Positions 16,324-24,594 of a DNA stretch of 64,000 nt are shown here, piece by piece (the first letter of the stretch is position 1; the number at the start of each line of letters is the position of its first letter). This DNA comes from an uncultured Pseudacidovorax sp. Its GTDB lineage: Bacteria; Pseudomonadota; Gammaproteobacteria; Burkholderiales; Burkholderiaceae_C. Under the pieces are notes generated by a model that was not told where the DNA came from, searched no databases, and was given only the letters and a program-made list of their open reading frames with translations. The translations under genes and the position numbers were made by a program. The stretch covers positions 20,275 to 84,274 of the forward strand of contig NZ_CAJYES010000153.1 in assembly GCF_913773995.1 (NCBI RefSeq), given 5' to 3'.

Positions 16324-18372
16324 TCAGCGCCGCACGGACTTGGCCTGATCGGCCGCCTTGGCGGCTTCCGTGGATTGCGGCTTGCGCGCCTCGGCAAGGG
16401 CGCCCGCGCAGTCCGCGTCTTCGCCCGGCCCTGTCTCGACGGTGGCGGCAAGGGCCAGCAATGGATTGATGGCCCCCAGCGCCAGGGCTGCCGCGCCACG
16501 GGCGACCAGCGGCATGGCTTCGACGCCCGGGCGGGGATCACCGAAATGGCCCCGAATCGTGAGCGGCGTTCGCAAGCTCAGAATGCTCTTGTCCTTTGGC
16601 TGCGGCCGGATCACGAAGTCCAGCGTCTCGTCCTTGAGGCTTGCCTGGCCGGTGGCCGTGAACAAGGTGTCGTCGGTGTCAAAGATGAGCGTGCGGCCAC
16701 TCATGACACCCTTGTTCACGTCGAAGGCCAGTGCGGCACAACGCATGCGGACGTTCTTGTCGCCCCGCAGCAGGAATTCCAGGACCTCGCCACCATCCAG
16801 TCCAGCAATTTCCAGCAACAGGTTGCTGAACTGCCCGCGCCCCGTCATGGCCGCCACGTCGCCGGATGCTTGACCCAGCCAGTTCGCCACTGAGGTCCCC
16901 TGCCCTGCCAGGTTGATGCGGCCGTCGAGCCGGCCCAGACTGCTCTTGGTCGACTCCACCTTCGGGATCAACTGGTTGAGCTGCAGCGCCTTGACATCCA
17001 GTGCCATGCGGATATCGGCCGGGTTGCGCGAACCGTCGATGCGCACCGCACCCTGGATGCTGCCACCGGCGACGCCCAGGTCGAGTGGCTTGAGTTCAAG
17101 AATGCCGGCATTGAGGGCGACCTGGACGCTCCCGCGTTGCAGGGGCACCTCGCGTACGTTGCGGATACGCTCAGCGGTGTATCGAACGTCGGCGTCCATT
17201 GCACGCAGACGTTCGAAGTCCAGTGGGGCGGTGGGCAGCACCCGCACATCACTACGGCGTCGGCGCGTCTGCTCAAGGGTGGCAGGCGCCTCCACACCCT
17301 CGACGGCCTTGGCCGAGCGTTCGGTGGGTGGCAAACCGATCAGGGGACCGAGGTCATCCATGTCCATGACCTTCGACGCCAACGTGCCGCTGAGCTTCGG
17401 GCGGGTGGCGCCCTTCTCGAAGCGCAACTCGCCGCCGATGTCCGAAAGGCCGAGCCGGCCCGCCAGTTGCTGCGCCTGCCAGGTGTTGCCCGTCTTGAGC
17501 AGCCGGCCTTCCACTTGGTAGGGCGAGGTGTCCGGCAGCGCCACACCGATCAAGCGGTACAGATCGCCCAGATTGCGTCCCTTCAACTTCACTTTGGCGT
17601 CCACGCCGTCGAGCTCGGTCAGCGCGGCCATGCTGCCGGTCGCGTCGAGACGGGTCCCACCGGCCGTCGCGTGGATCTCGAACGGGAAAGGCGGTAGGCC
17701 GGTCTGTGTCAGCAGCAGCACATTGCCGGTTCGGCCCTGTGCACTGAGCGGCTGGGACTGGTATCTGCCTTTCATCTGGTACGACAGCGGCATTTCGCCC
17801 TTCTGCGTGTCGAAGGAGAAGTCGACGCGCATGTCCACGCCCAGGTGCTTGGCCAGGAAATCGAGATGGCCACCATCGACCTGCACGAGGCCGATCTTGG
17901 GTGTCGCACCGCGACCGGCTTCCCCGTCATCGCCCTTTTCAAGCGCCCAGGTCTTGCGTCCGTCCTCTTCCATCTGGAGACCGACCCGGGGCGCACTCAG
18001 CATCAGCCGCGGAATGTCCACCTGTTTTCGCAGCAAAGGCCAGATCCGGATGTCGATTTCGGCCTTGTCCGCGCCGACGAGCAGGGGGTCCCTGGCCCAC
18101 TTGGGGTTGTCGAACTCGATGCCATCGAGGGTGATGCGCGCGGTGCGAAAACCGGGCTTCACATCAAGATGCCGCGTGATCTCGAAGCGGCGCCCGGTCT
18201 TCTCGCTGATATAGCGATTGATGGGCTGCCGCAGCACATCCCAGGGAAAAAACATCACCAGCAGCACGAGCGCCACGACGATGACCACCAGGGCGATGAG
18301 CAATCGACGCAGCCAATGTCGACCGCCTTGCGCCGGCGAGGATGAATGGGCAGGGGCGACCGGAGCACGCAT
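16324..18372 (-). CDS. AsmA-family protein
   Basis: A 682-residue inner-membrane-anchored periplasmic protein of the AsmA family; bridge-like members of this family affect outer-membrane lipid composition. It has an N-terminal transmembrane helix (RRLLIALVVIVVALVLLVMF) followed by the typical opening INRYISEKTGRRFEITRHLD. A long beta-rich periplasmic region ends with the AsmA C-terminal block DFVIRPQPKDKSILSLRTPL and IRGHFGDPRPGVEAMPL. The start is ATG at 18372, or an in-frame GTG at 18384. A 56-residue membrane-protein gene lies just upstream on the same strand. Confidence 0.9.
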   Translation of the reverse strand: MRAPVAPAHSSSPAQGGRHWLRRLLIALVVIVVALVLLVMFFPWDVLRQPINRYISEKTGRRFEITRHLDVKPGFRTARITLDGIEFDNPKWARDPLLVGADKAEIDIRIWPLLRKQVDIPRLMLSAPRVGLQMEEDGRKTWALEKGDDGEAGRGATPKIGLVQVDGGHLDFLAKHLGVDMRVDFSFDTQKGEMPLSYQMKGRYQSQPLSAQGRTGNVLLLTQTGLPPFPFEIHATAGGTRLDATGSMAALTELDGVDAKVKLKGRNLGDLYRLIGVALPDTSPYQVEGRLLKTGNTWQAQQLAGRLGLSDIGGELRFEKGATRPKLSGTLASKVMDMDDLGPLIGLPPTERSAKAVEGVEAPATLEQTRRRRSDVRVLPTAPLDFERLRAMDADVRYTAERIRNVREVPLQRGSVQVALNAGILELKPLDLGVAGGSIQGAVRIDGSRNPADIRMALDVKALQLNQLIPKVESTKSSLGRLDGRINLAGQGTSVANWLGQASGDVAAMTGRGQFSNLLLEIAGLDGGEVLEFLLRGDKNVRMRCAALAFDVNKGVMSGRTLIFDTDDTLFTATGQASLKDETLDFVIRPQPKDKSILSLRTPLTIRGHFGDPRPGVEAMPLVARGAAALALGAINPLLALAATVETGPGEDADCAGALAEARKPQSTEAAKAADQAKSVRR

Positions 18373-18390
18373 GGGAGAGCTCACGCGCGG

Positions 18391-18561
18391 TCAAGGACCG
18401 ACAAAGAATGAGAGCCAGTACTTGCCCATGTCGCTTTTCGCATCGGCGGTCACGGCCTTGACCAGATGCAGTTCGGCCGAGCCCGGCTCGCCCTGCACCA
18501 CCACCCATGCCGCCAGCAAGGCCAAACCGCCTGCCACCAGGAAACCCAGAATGCCTTTCAT
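18391..18561 (-). CDS. small membrane protein (56 residues)
   Basis: A 56-residue protein of unknown function with one N-terminal hydrophobic helix (ILGFLVAGGLALLAAWVVVQ) and a short polar tail ending DMGKYWLSFFVGP. The ATG at 18561 is supported by AAGAGGTGG immediately upstream; a longer frame from 18585 lacks such support. It stops 18 bp before the AsmA gene and is probably co-transcribed with it, so an envelope role is likely but not shown. Confidence 0.65.
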   Translation of the reverse strand: MKGILGFLVAGGLALLAAWVVVQGEPGSAELHLVKAVTADAKSDMGKYWLSFFVGP

Positions 18562-18902
18562 GGTCCACCTCTTGGAAGCCGTCATGATGTTGATTGCAGG
18601 ACGTAAGACCTACGCGGCGCCCCGCTGAAGATCCTGTGCCGGTAGCCTCACGGCCGGATTGAACAATGAGAGAAATCTAGGCCACGCCCCGGTGGCGAAG
18701 GGTCGGCCGCCCGCCGCAGCCCCTGTGCGCTGCGACCTACGGACGGACCGTCGGCTCGCTCCTACAGCAACAGGCCTTCCGGGATTGCAGGTTCCGCAGG
18801 CCGGGCTTCTACGATCTCGCCAATACCAGCATCGGGCCGTGTCTGCCACCTTGCTCCCCGCCGCTATCCCTGCGGAAGCATTGCCCAGCGTCCCCACCCA
18901 TC
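18562..18902. other. 341-bp divergent intergenic region without a recognised gene
   Basis: Lies between the small membrane-protein gene (minus) and the receiver gene (plus). It should hold both promoters. I see no convincing -35/-10 pair, RNA gene or repeat in it. A slightly AT-richer patch occurs around 18655-18685. Confidence 0.5.
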
Positions 18903-19295
18903 ATGAGCGGAAGACTTCCCACCTACATCGTCGAAGACAACGTCACCATCCGCGAGAACCTGGTGGGCACCCTCGAAGAACTCACCCCGGTCAGTGCCGT
19001 GGGATACGCAGAGACGGAGACAGACGCGCGCCAGTGGCTGCGCGACCATCGTGGCGACTGGCAGCTGGCCATCGTGGATCTGTTTCTCAAAGAAGGGAGC
19101 GGTCTTGGCGTACTCCATGCCTGTCGCGAACGCCGTCCCCAGCAGAAGGTCGTCGTGCTCAGCAATTACGCCACCCCCGACATCCGCCGCCGCTGCGCCC
19201 AGCTCGGCGTCGACGCCGTTTTCGACAAGTCCAATGAGATCGACGCCTTGGTGGACTATTGCTTGGCCCATTCCCAACGCTCGGCGCCTCACTGA
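18903..19295 (+). CDS. stand-alone response-regulator receiver protein
   Basis: A 130-residue protein made only of a receiver domain. Key residues are present: acidic pair E11/D12, phospho-acceptor D59 in LAIVDLF, the Ser in VVVLSNY, and K109 in VFDKS. It has no output domain, so it must act through protein contacts as in CheY or Spo0F. It faces the NarL-type regulator gene convergently, and a NarX-like kinase gene follows 800 bp away. That kinase or another may phosphorylate it; this is inference from position. Confidence 0.85.
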   Translation: MSGRLPTYIVEDNVTIRENLVGTLEELTPVSAVGYAETETDARQWLRDHRGDWQLAIVDLFLKEGSGLGVLHACRERRPQQKVVVLSNYATPDIRRRCAQLGVDAVFDKSNEIDALVDYCLAHSQRSAPH

Positions 19296-19302
19296 GCGCC
19301 TC

Positions 19303-19341
19303 AAAAAACAGAACCGCGCCAAGCGGGGCCTGGCGCGGTTC
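19303..19341 (-). terminator. rho-independent terminator candidate for the NarL-type regulator gene
   Basis: An 11-bp stem (GAACCGCGCCA / TGGCGCGGTTC, 9-nt loop) followed on the minus strand by a run of six T. It serves the regulator gene ending at 19381. The stem could also slow plus-strand transcripts from the receiver gene. Confidence 0.75.
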
Positions 19342-19380
19342 GATTCGGAGGATGCGCCTCTCCGGCGCATCACTCGTGGC

Positions 19381-20013
19381 TCAATCGATCAGCTTGTTCT
19401 TGAGCGCGTAGTAGGTCAGATCGCTGTTCGACGAGAGATTCATCTTCTCCATCAGGCGGGTGCGATAGGTGCTCACCGTCTTCACGGACAGGGACAGGGT
19501 CTTGGCAATCTCGCCAGCGGTCTCGCCCTTGGCCAGTTTGAGGAAGACTTGGAACTCCCGCTCGGACAGCTGTTCGTGCGGGGCCGCGTCGTCCTTGCGA
19601 TCCAGCTGACGGGCCAGCAGTTCGGCAACCGCCGGCGTGATGTAGCGACGGCCCAGCGAGATGGTGCGGATCGCATTGACGATCTCCATCGGATCGCAAT
19701 CCTTGTTGAGATAGCCGCTGGCGCCCTGCCGGATGAGGTTCATCGCGTAGTGCTCTTCGGGGTAGCCGCTCAGGATCAGGATGCCCACGTCGGGCGCCTT
19801 GGCGCGGATCATGGCCAGGGCATCGATGCCGCTTTGGCCGGGCATCGACAAGTCCATCACCAGCACATCGAGCTCGGTGGTGCGGACCAGCTCGATGGCC
19901 TCGCGGCCGGTGGCGGCTTCTCCCACCACGCGAAGGTCCACGTGCTCGGAGAAAAACTGCTTCAGTCCGGACCGGACGATCGCATGGTCGTCCACAATGC
20001 CAATCTTGATCAT
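19381..20013 (-). CDS. NarL/FixJ-type response regulator
   Basis: A 210-residue two-domain regulator. The receiver domain has D8/D9, phospho-acceptor D54 in LVMDLSMPG, and K104 in YLNKD. The output domain is a LuxR/NarL helix-turn-helix: LSEREFQVFLKLAKGETAGE, IAKTLSLSVKTVSTYRTRLM, EKMNLSSNSDL. The ATG at 20013 follows an AAAGGC ribosome site; the frame extends further upstream without support. It is divergent from the sensor kinase gene at 20115, its likely partner. The roughly 100 bp between them is noticeably AT-rich and probably regulatory. Signal and targets are unknown; the small-membrane-protein operon downstream of the kinase is a candidate. Confidence 0.93.
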   Translation of the reverse strand: MIKIGIVDDHAIVRSGLKQFFSEHVDLRVVGEAATGREAIELVRTTELDVLVMDLSMPGQSGIDALAMIRAKAPDVGILILSGYPEEHYAMNLIRQGASGYLNKDCDPMEIVNAIRTISLGRRYITPAVAELLARQLDRKDDAAPHEQLSEREFQVFLKLAKGETAGEIAKTLSLSVKTVSTYRTRLMEKMNLSSNSDLTYYALKNKLID

Positions 20014-20114
20014 TTGTTGCCTTTGTTGAGTCGCACGGGCCTTTTGCCGCTGCCCAAGTAGCTTTCGTTGACAAACATTATTCAATAAATAGGCCGCCCG
20101 ATTCCCTCTCACGC

Positions 20115-21467
20115 ATGCTGAAACACAAGCTGTCGATGTTGGCTTACAAGAAGAAAGCCTTGAGTCTGAGCCTGGCCGTCCTGGCCGCGTTCGCACTCGT
20201 CGCCTTCAACGAGTCGGGCTATCACCGATCGAACCAGGCGCTGGAAGAAATCGGTCGGGCGCAGGATGCACGGCTGTCCATCCATCTGCTGTTGCGCTAT
20301 ACCCTAGACGCCGAAACCGGCACGCGCGGCTTCATGCTGACCGGCGATCCGCGCTATCGCGAGCCCTACGACCTGGCGGTCGCCGAGCTGCCCAAGCAGT
20401 TGGACCGCCTGCGCACGCTCTACGCAAACCAGCCGGTGGAGCGAGCCCATCTCGCTGCGCTCGGCAACCACCTGTCCCGCAAGCTGGCTGAAATGGAGTT
20501 GACGGTCCGCATGCTGAGCACCGGCAATTCGGATGCCTCCCGCTTCGTGCTCAGCACGGATGTGGGACGGGAGGAAATGCAGGGCATCCGGCAGGAAGCG
20601 GATGCGCTCATGGCGCTCAGCACACGCTCCGTGGAAGACGGCAGGCTGCAGATCGCCCAGGCGCTGGGTCTCGCCCGCGTGGGCATCGGCCTGATCGTGC
20701 TGGCGGCCCTGCTGGCCTTCGTGCTGTACCTGCGCCAGACATCGGCCCTGCAGCAGGCCAACGAGCGCCAGCAGCAGGCGCTGCAACGCGAACGCAATTC
20801 CCTGGAGCTGGAGGTGCGCGACCGCACCGCGTCGCTGGCCGAACTGGCCACCCATCTGCAGGAAGTGCGCGAGTCCGAGCGTGGCTATCTTGCGCGCGAA
20901 CTGCATGACGAACTCGGCGCTCTGCTCACGGCGGCCAAGCTCGACGTCGCCCGGCTCAAGTCGAGATTGGGCGATTCGCCCGACGCTGCCCAACGTCTGG
21001 CCCACCTGACCGAGCTGCTGAATTCGGGCATTGCGCTCAAGCGGCGCATCATCGAAGACCTGCGGCCCTCGTCGCTGTCCAATCTGGGGCTGGTGGCTTC
21101 GCTGGAGATCCTCGGGCGTGAATTCGCCGAGCGCTCGGGCATCCAGGTGGACATGGCGCTGGAGCCGGTCGATCTGGACGAGGCGCGACAACTCACCATC
21201 TACCGCATGGTGCAGGAAGGCCTGACCAACATCGGCAAATACGCGCACGCGCAGGAAGCCACCATCGTCCTCAAGGACTACGACAACCACGTCGAAGTCG
21301 AAGTCAGTGACAACGGCCGAGGCTTCGACCTGCAGCAACAGGCCACCCGTCCCAGCCATGGGCTTGCAGGCATGCGCCACCGCGTTCAGGCGGCTGGTGG
21401 AAAGCTCATGGTGGACAGCACGCCCGGGCATGGCACGCGCCTGCATGCGGTGATGCCCAAGCACTAG
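20115..21467 (+). CDS. NarX-type sensor histidine kinase with CHASE3-like sensor
   Basis: A 450-residue membrane kinase. TM1 is about residues 15-32 and TM2 about 188-206. Between them is a periplasmic CHASE3-like domain with DAETGTRGFMLTGDPRYREP. After a coiled linker, the HisKA_3 dimerisation site is GYLARELHDELGALLTAAKL with the phospho-His near 264. The HATPase_c domain has the N box in YRMVQEGLTNIGKYAHA and the G boxes SDNGRGFD and GLAGMRHRV. This architecture pairs with NarL-type regulators, and the divergent gene at 19381-20013 is exactly that. CHASE3 ligands are not known. Confidence 0.93.
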   Translation: MLKHKLSMLAYKKKALSLSLAVLAAFALVAFNESGYHRSNQALEEIGRAQDARLSIHLLLRYTLDAETGTRGFMLTGDPRYREPYDLAVAELPKQLDRLRTLYANQPVERAHLAALGNHLSRKLAEMELTVRMLSTGNSDASRFVLSTDVGREEMQGIRQEADALMALSTRSVEDGRLQIAQALGLARVGIGLIVLAALLAFVLYLRQTSALQQANERQQQALQRERNSLELEVRDRTASLAELATHLQEVRESERGYLARELHDELGALLTAAKLDVARLKSRLGDSPDAAQRLAHLTELLNSGIALKRRIIEDLRPSSLSNLGLVASLEILGREFAERSGIQVDMALEPVDLDEARQLTIYRMVQEGLTNIGKYAHAQEATIVLKDYDNHVEVEVSDNGRGFDLQQQATRPSHGLAGMRHRVQAAGGKLMVDSTPGHGTRLHAVMPKH

Positions 21468-21664
21468 CAGGCGCCCCATCGAGCGGCGCGCGAAGGGGCC
21501 GGAAGGCGCCGCCATTCGCCGCTTTCCTACGCCCCCCGGACCCCGCTGCTGACAGGTCCCGCAAGGGCGCGCTCCTAAGATTTCGCCATCGGCAAAGACA
21601 AGGTGCAGCCGCCTCAAGCGCCCCGTCAGGGCTCAGGGCTGCACCAGCATGAAAGGAGCCTGCC

Positions 21665-21829
21665 ATGCTTCATTACACCGTTGTTTTTCTCGTCATCGCA
21701 CTGGTGGCCGCATTGTTCGGCTTCGGTGGCATCGCGGCCGGCGCCGTGGGCATCGCCAAGCTCCTGTTCGTGATCTTCGCCATCCTGACGATCGCCAGCT
21801 TCATCGCGGGCCTGTTGCGCCGGCGCTGA
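21665..21829 (+). CDS. DUF1328 (YtjA-type) small membrane protein
   Basis: A 54-residue protein with two hydrophobic helices separated by a glycine turn: [20 protein letters not shown], then [20 protein letters not shown], ending in a basic LLRRR. This is the DUF1328/YtjA pattern, a family of tiny inner-membrane proteins often linked to envelope or general stress. AAAGGAG just upstream of the ATG supports the start. It begins a run of membrane-protein genes ending in a ferritin-like gene. Confidence 0.88.
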   Translation: MLHYTVVFLVIALVAALFGFGGIAAGAVGIAKLLFVIFAILTIASFIAGLLRRR

Positions 21830-21905
21830 GGCGATAGCATCTTTGCGCGTCGGAGTGCCTCCGACGAACTGATCTCTTTCTCTCCCCCATCCAAAGGACT
21901 TCCTC

Positions 21906-22283
21906 ATGAACTCGACCGCCAAGACCCCCTCCCAACTTGCCGACGAGCTGCGCGGTGCCGCCCAGGACGCGGCAGACAGCACGCGCAACTACGCCAAGAA
22001 CGCCGTCGATGCGACGGGCCAGAAGGTGCGCCAACTGCGCGGGGAAGTGGAGCCGACGGTGGAGCAGATCGCGTCGCGTGTCCAGCAGGCCGTGCAGCGT
22101 GGTCTGGAGGCCGCGTCGAAGACCACGAGTCGCGCACAGGAACGCTTCGGCGAAGCCGCGACCGTCACCACCCGCTACATCGCCGATCAGCCGGTGCGCT
22201 CTGTACTGATTGCCGCGGCAGCGGGCGCTGCCATCACGGCCTTGATCGTGCTGGCCAGCCGCCGCAGCAGCGACGACTACTGA
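21906..22283 (+). CDS. DUF883 (YqjD/ElaB-type) membrane-anchored protein
   Basis: A 125-residue protein with a long amphipathic, probably coiled-coil helix (QLADELRGAAQDAADSTRNY through RAQERFGEAATV) and one C-terminal transmembrane helix (SVLIAAAAGAAITALIVLAS) with a short basic-acidic tail. This is the architecture of YqjD/ElaB, inner-membrane proteins in Escherichia coli reported to bind ribosomes in stationary phase. It is followed by a YqjE-like gene 26 bp later, as in the E. coli yqjCDEK order. Ribosome binding here is inference. Confidence 0.85.
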   Translation: MNSTAKTPSQLADELRGAAQDAADSTRNYAKNAVDATGQKVRQLRGEVEPTVEQIASRVQQAVQRGLEAASKTTSRAQERFGEAATVTTRYIADQPVRSVLIAAAAGAAITALIVLASRRSSDDY

Positions 22284-22309
22284 TCGATACCGCGGCGCCC
22301 AGATCGGTC

Positions 22310-22696
22310 ATGCTCCATCCCGTCATTTCTGCGGCGCTGCGGCACCCTGCGCTCGTCGGGCGCCACCTCCTCAACTACCTGGCCCTCGCCAAGGTTGAGA
22401 TGGCGGAGGCCGGCCGGTCGGTGGTCACGCGCGCCATTGGCGGCGTGATCGCCTTGCTCGGTGCCCTGTTCACGCTGGGTTGGGGCGGCGTAGCCGTCAT
22501 GCTGGGTATGCTTCACGGACGATTCGAGTGGGTGCTGTTGGTTGTGCCCGGGATTGCATTGCTGTTGATGCTTCTCGGTGTCGTGCTTGCGTTGAGACCA
22601 CCCCAACTCCCCCTGTTTGCTGGATTGAAAAATCAGGCAGCCGAAGACATGCAGGTGCTCCATGCCCTCTCCGAAAGCGGCCATGCCGAACGTTGA
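22310..22696 (+). CDS. YqjE-like protein (phage holin 3_6 family)
   Basis: A 128-residue membrane protein with two hydrophobic helices (AIGGVIALLGALFTLGWGGV and VLLVVPGIALLLMLLGVVLA) separated by a short loop, preceded by the helical HLLNYLALAKVEMAEAGRSV. The family name comes from a phage profile, but this form is chromosomal, corresponds to E. coli YqjE, and has no phage neighbours. It overlaps the next gene by 14 bp. Function unknown; probably envelope stress. Confidence 0.85.
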   Translation: MLHPVISAALRHPALVGRHLLNYLALAKVEMAEAGRSVVTRAIGGVIALLGALFTLGWGGVAVMLGMLHGRFEWVLLVVPGIALLLMLLGVVLALRPPQLPLFAGLKNQAAEDMQVLHALSESGHAER

Positions 22697-23171
22697 CGCT
22701 GTCGATTCGCCTGGCGTCCCGCTGACGCCTCAGGAACGGCTGGCACAGTCCCGTCTCGCGTTGCTCGACGCCCTTCTTCCTCCGCCTCCCCCGCCTCGTC
22801 CGACCCGCTCCAGCAGTGCACGGCCGGTTCAGAAGGCGGCCTTTCGCGGCGCATCGGTGTTGAAAAGCCTGCCGTGGCTGGACATGGGCCGAAACATGGC
22901 ACGGCGGTGGTGGCAGCGTCACCCGCTTCATGCAGCGGGCCAGTTGGCACACCCCCTGTTGCAGAGCTACGCGAGTCGGCATCCCGCCAAGTTGTTGGCC
23001 GGGGCCGCAGCGGCGGGATCGTTGCTCGCACTGACGCGTCCCTGGCGCCTTCTGTCGGGGACTGCCCTGCTCGCCTTGCTGCTGCGCACTTCCGACGTGG
23101 CCGACCTCATCACCACCTTGGCCATGTCCCGCCCAGAAACAGAACCTCCCCCACGAAAGGAAATGCCATGA
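22683..23171 (+). CDS. proline-rich membrane protein in the YqjK position
   Basis: A 162-residue protein of no recognised family. An N-terminal segment (LTPQERLAQSRLALLDALLP) is followed by a proline run (PPPPPPRPTR), a basic central part (MARRWWQRHPLHAAGQLAHP), and one or two hydrophobic helices (KLLAGAAAAGSLLALTRPW, LLSGTALLALLLRTSDVADL). It overlaps the YqjE-like gene by 14 bp and shares an ATGA junction with the ferritin-like gene (23168-23171). It therefore occupies the place of yqjK in the E. coli order, although it is longer. Tight coupling suggests co-production with both neighbours. Confidence 0.7.
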   Translation: MPNVDAVDSPGVPLTPQERLAQSRLALLDALLPPPPPPRPTRSSSARPVQKAAFRGASVLKSLPWLDMGRNMARRWWQRHPLHAAGQLAHPLLQSYASRHPAKLLAGAAAAGSLLALTRPWRLLSGTALLALLLRTSDVADLITTLAMSRPETEPPPRKEMP

Positions 23172-23710
23172 ACGACACCCTTGCAGCGCGCCAGCGCCTC
23201 GAACTCGATCAAAAGGCCATCGACGCCGCGGCGAAAAGCCTGGACGATGGCGCAGTGACGCCCAGCTACGGCCCGTGGCGCGACGACATCGTCAAGCTGC
23301 TCAACGATGCGCTCGCCACCGAACTGGTGTGCGTGCTGCGCTACAAGCGCCACTACTTCACCGCCAAGGGCGTCGAGTCGCCCGCCATCGCCGACGAGTT
23401 CCTGGTGCATGCGAACGAAGAATCGGCCCATGCGGACCGGATCGCCGAACGCATCGTGCAGCTGGGTGGCGAGCCCAACTTCCAGCCTGACAGCCTGTCG
23501 AAGCGCAGTCATGCCGATTACGACGAGTCCAAGGATCTGCAGGCCATGGTCCGTGCCAACCTCAAGGCCGAACGCATCGCCGTCGAGAGCTACCGTCAGA
23601 TGGTGGCCCTGATCGGCGACAAGGACCCGACGACCCGCCGCATGCTCGAAGAGATCCTTGCCGACGAGGAAGAGCATGCCGACGAGCTGAGCGACTGGAT
23701 GGGCAAGTAA
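23168..23710 (+). CDS. ferritin-like diiron protein (bacterioferritin type)
   Basis: A 180-residue four-helix-bundle protein. Diiron ligands fit E-x(6)-Y spacing with ATELVCVLRYKRHYFTAKG in helix A, HANEESAHADRIAERIVQLG (ExxH) in helix B, then LKAERIAVESYRQMV and LADEEEHADELSDWMG in helices C and D. Such proteins oxidise and store iron or protect against peroxide. It lacks an obvious haem methionine and is longer than Dps, so storage versus Dps-like protection is open. Its start is coupled to the preceding membrane-protein gene, an unusual setting for a ferritin. Confidence 0.85.
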   Translation: MNDTLAARQRLELDQKAIDAAAKSLDDGAVTPSYGPWRDDIVKLLNDALATELVCVLRYKRHYFTAKGVESPAIADEFLVHANEESAHADRIAERIVQLGGEPNFQPDSLSKRSHADYDESKDLQAMVRANLKAERIAVESYRQMVALIGDKDPTTRRMLEEILADEEEHADELSDWMGK

Positions 23711-23737
23711 GCCCGCCGTCGTCACCAGAGGCGCTGG

Positions 23738-24559
23738 TCAGGCGCCCACGATCCAGCCTTCGAGCGGGTCCATCAGGGCCGGGAGTCCATACCCCGGCCC
23801 TTCGCTTCTGGCCCGCTTCGCTCCCCAAGCGGCCAGCATCAGGCACAGGGCAGCGTCCAGCGAATCGCCGCTTGCATCGGCCACCAGGGCATCGCGGAGC
23901 GTGGGCGTCAATGCAAGGCGCAGACCCAGCCGCCCTTCTCCCGCCTCCAGCCGGCTGACCAGTCGATCGCGCGCCTCGCGACGTGCGACGGTCTGCTTGG
24001 CCCGGTCGTCGCTCTTGTAGCTCTGCACACCCAAGAGGTCGCGCGCCACGAGGCCGGGATAGGCCTCCAGGGCGACCTTCCGCGACCCCGGCAGGCCGCC
24101 CTGTCCCGGAAGCCATGCGCCAGCCGCCAGGAGGCGCGGCACGCCCGCATGCATCATCCAGGCGACGGGCGGGTTGACCCACTTCATCGACGGGCTCGAC
24201 CCCGCCGGCCGGTCCGTGGCGCGGTGGGCGAACTTGCCACCCACCGGTCGTGCGGCACAGAAGGCGACGAAGCGATCGCGCAGCGCCGCACGGCTCAATC
24301 CGGCAAAGACCGCCATGCATGCGGCCCAGTCCAGTGGCCAGCCCTGGGCCACCACGAACTCCCGAGGCAGGCCGAAGGGGAAGTCGAATCCGCCAGCCCA
24401 CGCCGGCTCGGCCATCAGCCGGTCGGTCCAGGCCTCCAGTGTTGGAAAGGCTTCGAGCGATTCCACGAACACCTCGTCGCCCTCGCACCGCCCCCACGCC
24501 ATGACGATGGGCTTGCGACGCGTGGGCGTGCTGGAGAAATCGCAGCCGACCAGGCGCAC
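23738..24559 (-). CDS. DUF429 family protein (predicted RNase H-like fold)
   Basis: A 273-residue protein of the DUF429 family, predicted to adopt an RNase H-like fold but without a confirmed activity. The opening GCDFSSTPTRRKPIVMAWGR supplies the first acidic residue of the fold. GGFDFPFGLPREFV and ADASGDSLDAALCLMLAAWG contain further acidic residues, and LEAYPGLVARDLLGVQSYKS is the family motif region. It is convergent with the ferritin-like gene and lies 35 bp downstream of the BLUF gene on the same strand. Confidence 0.82.
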   Translation of the reverse strand: MRLVGCDFSSTPTRRKPIVMAWGRCEGDEVFVESLEAFPTLEAWTDRLMAEPAWAGGFDFPFGLPREFVVAQGWPLDWAACMAVFAGLSRAALRDRFVAFCAARPVGGKFAHRATDRPAGSSPSMKWVNPPVAWMMHAGVPRLLAAGAWLPGQGGLPGSRKVALEAYPGLVARDLLGVQSYKSDDRAKQTVARREARDRLVSRLEAGEGRLGLRLALTPTLRDALVADASGDSLDAALCLMLAAWGAKRARSEGPGYGLPALMDPLEGWIVGA

Positions 24560-24594
24560 GGTGCGCTGGACTGCCGGCGTGGCAGCGAGGTCCT

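Noticed and set aside
20068..20095. A TTGACA -35 box with a partner upstream of the sensor kinase gene
   Set aside because: TTGACA is perfect, but the sequence at -10 distance (TAGGCC) matches only two positions, so the promoter is not called.
22310..22696. Phage holin suggesting a prophage remnant
   Set aside because: The family profile also covers chromosomal YqjE proteins. The neighbours are DUF883 and ferritin-like genes, and no phage structural or integrase genes are present.
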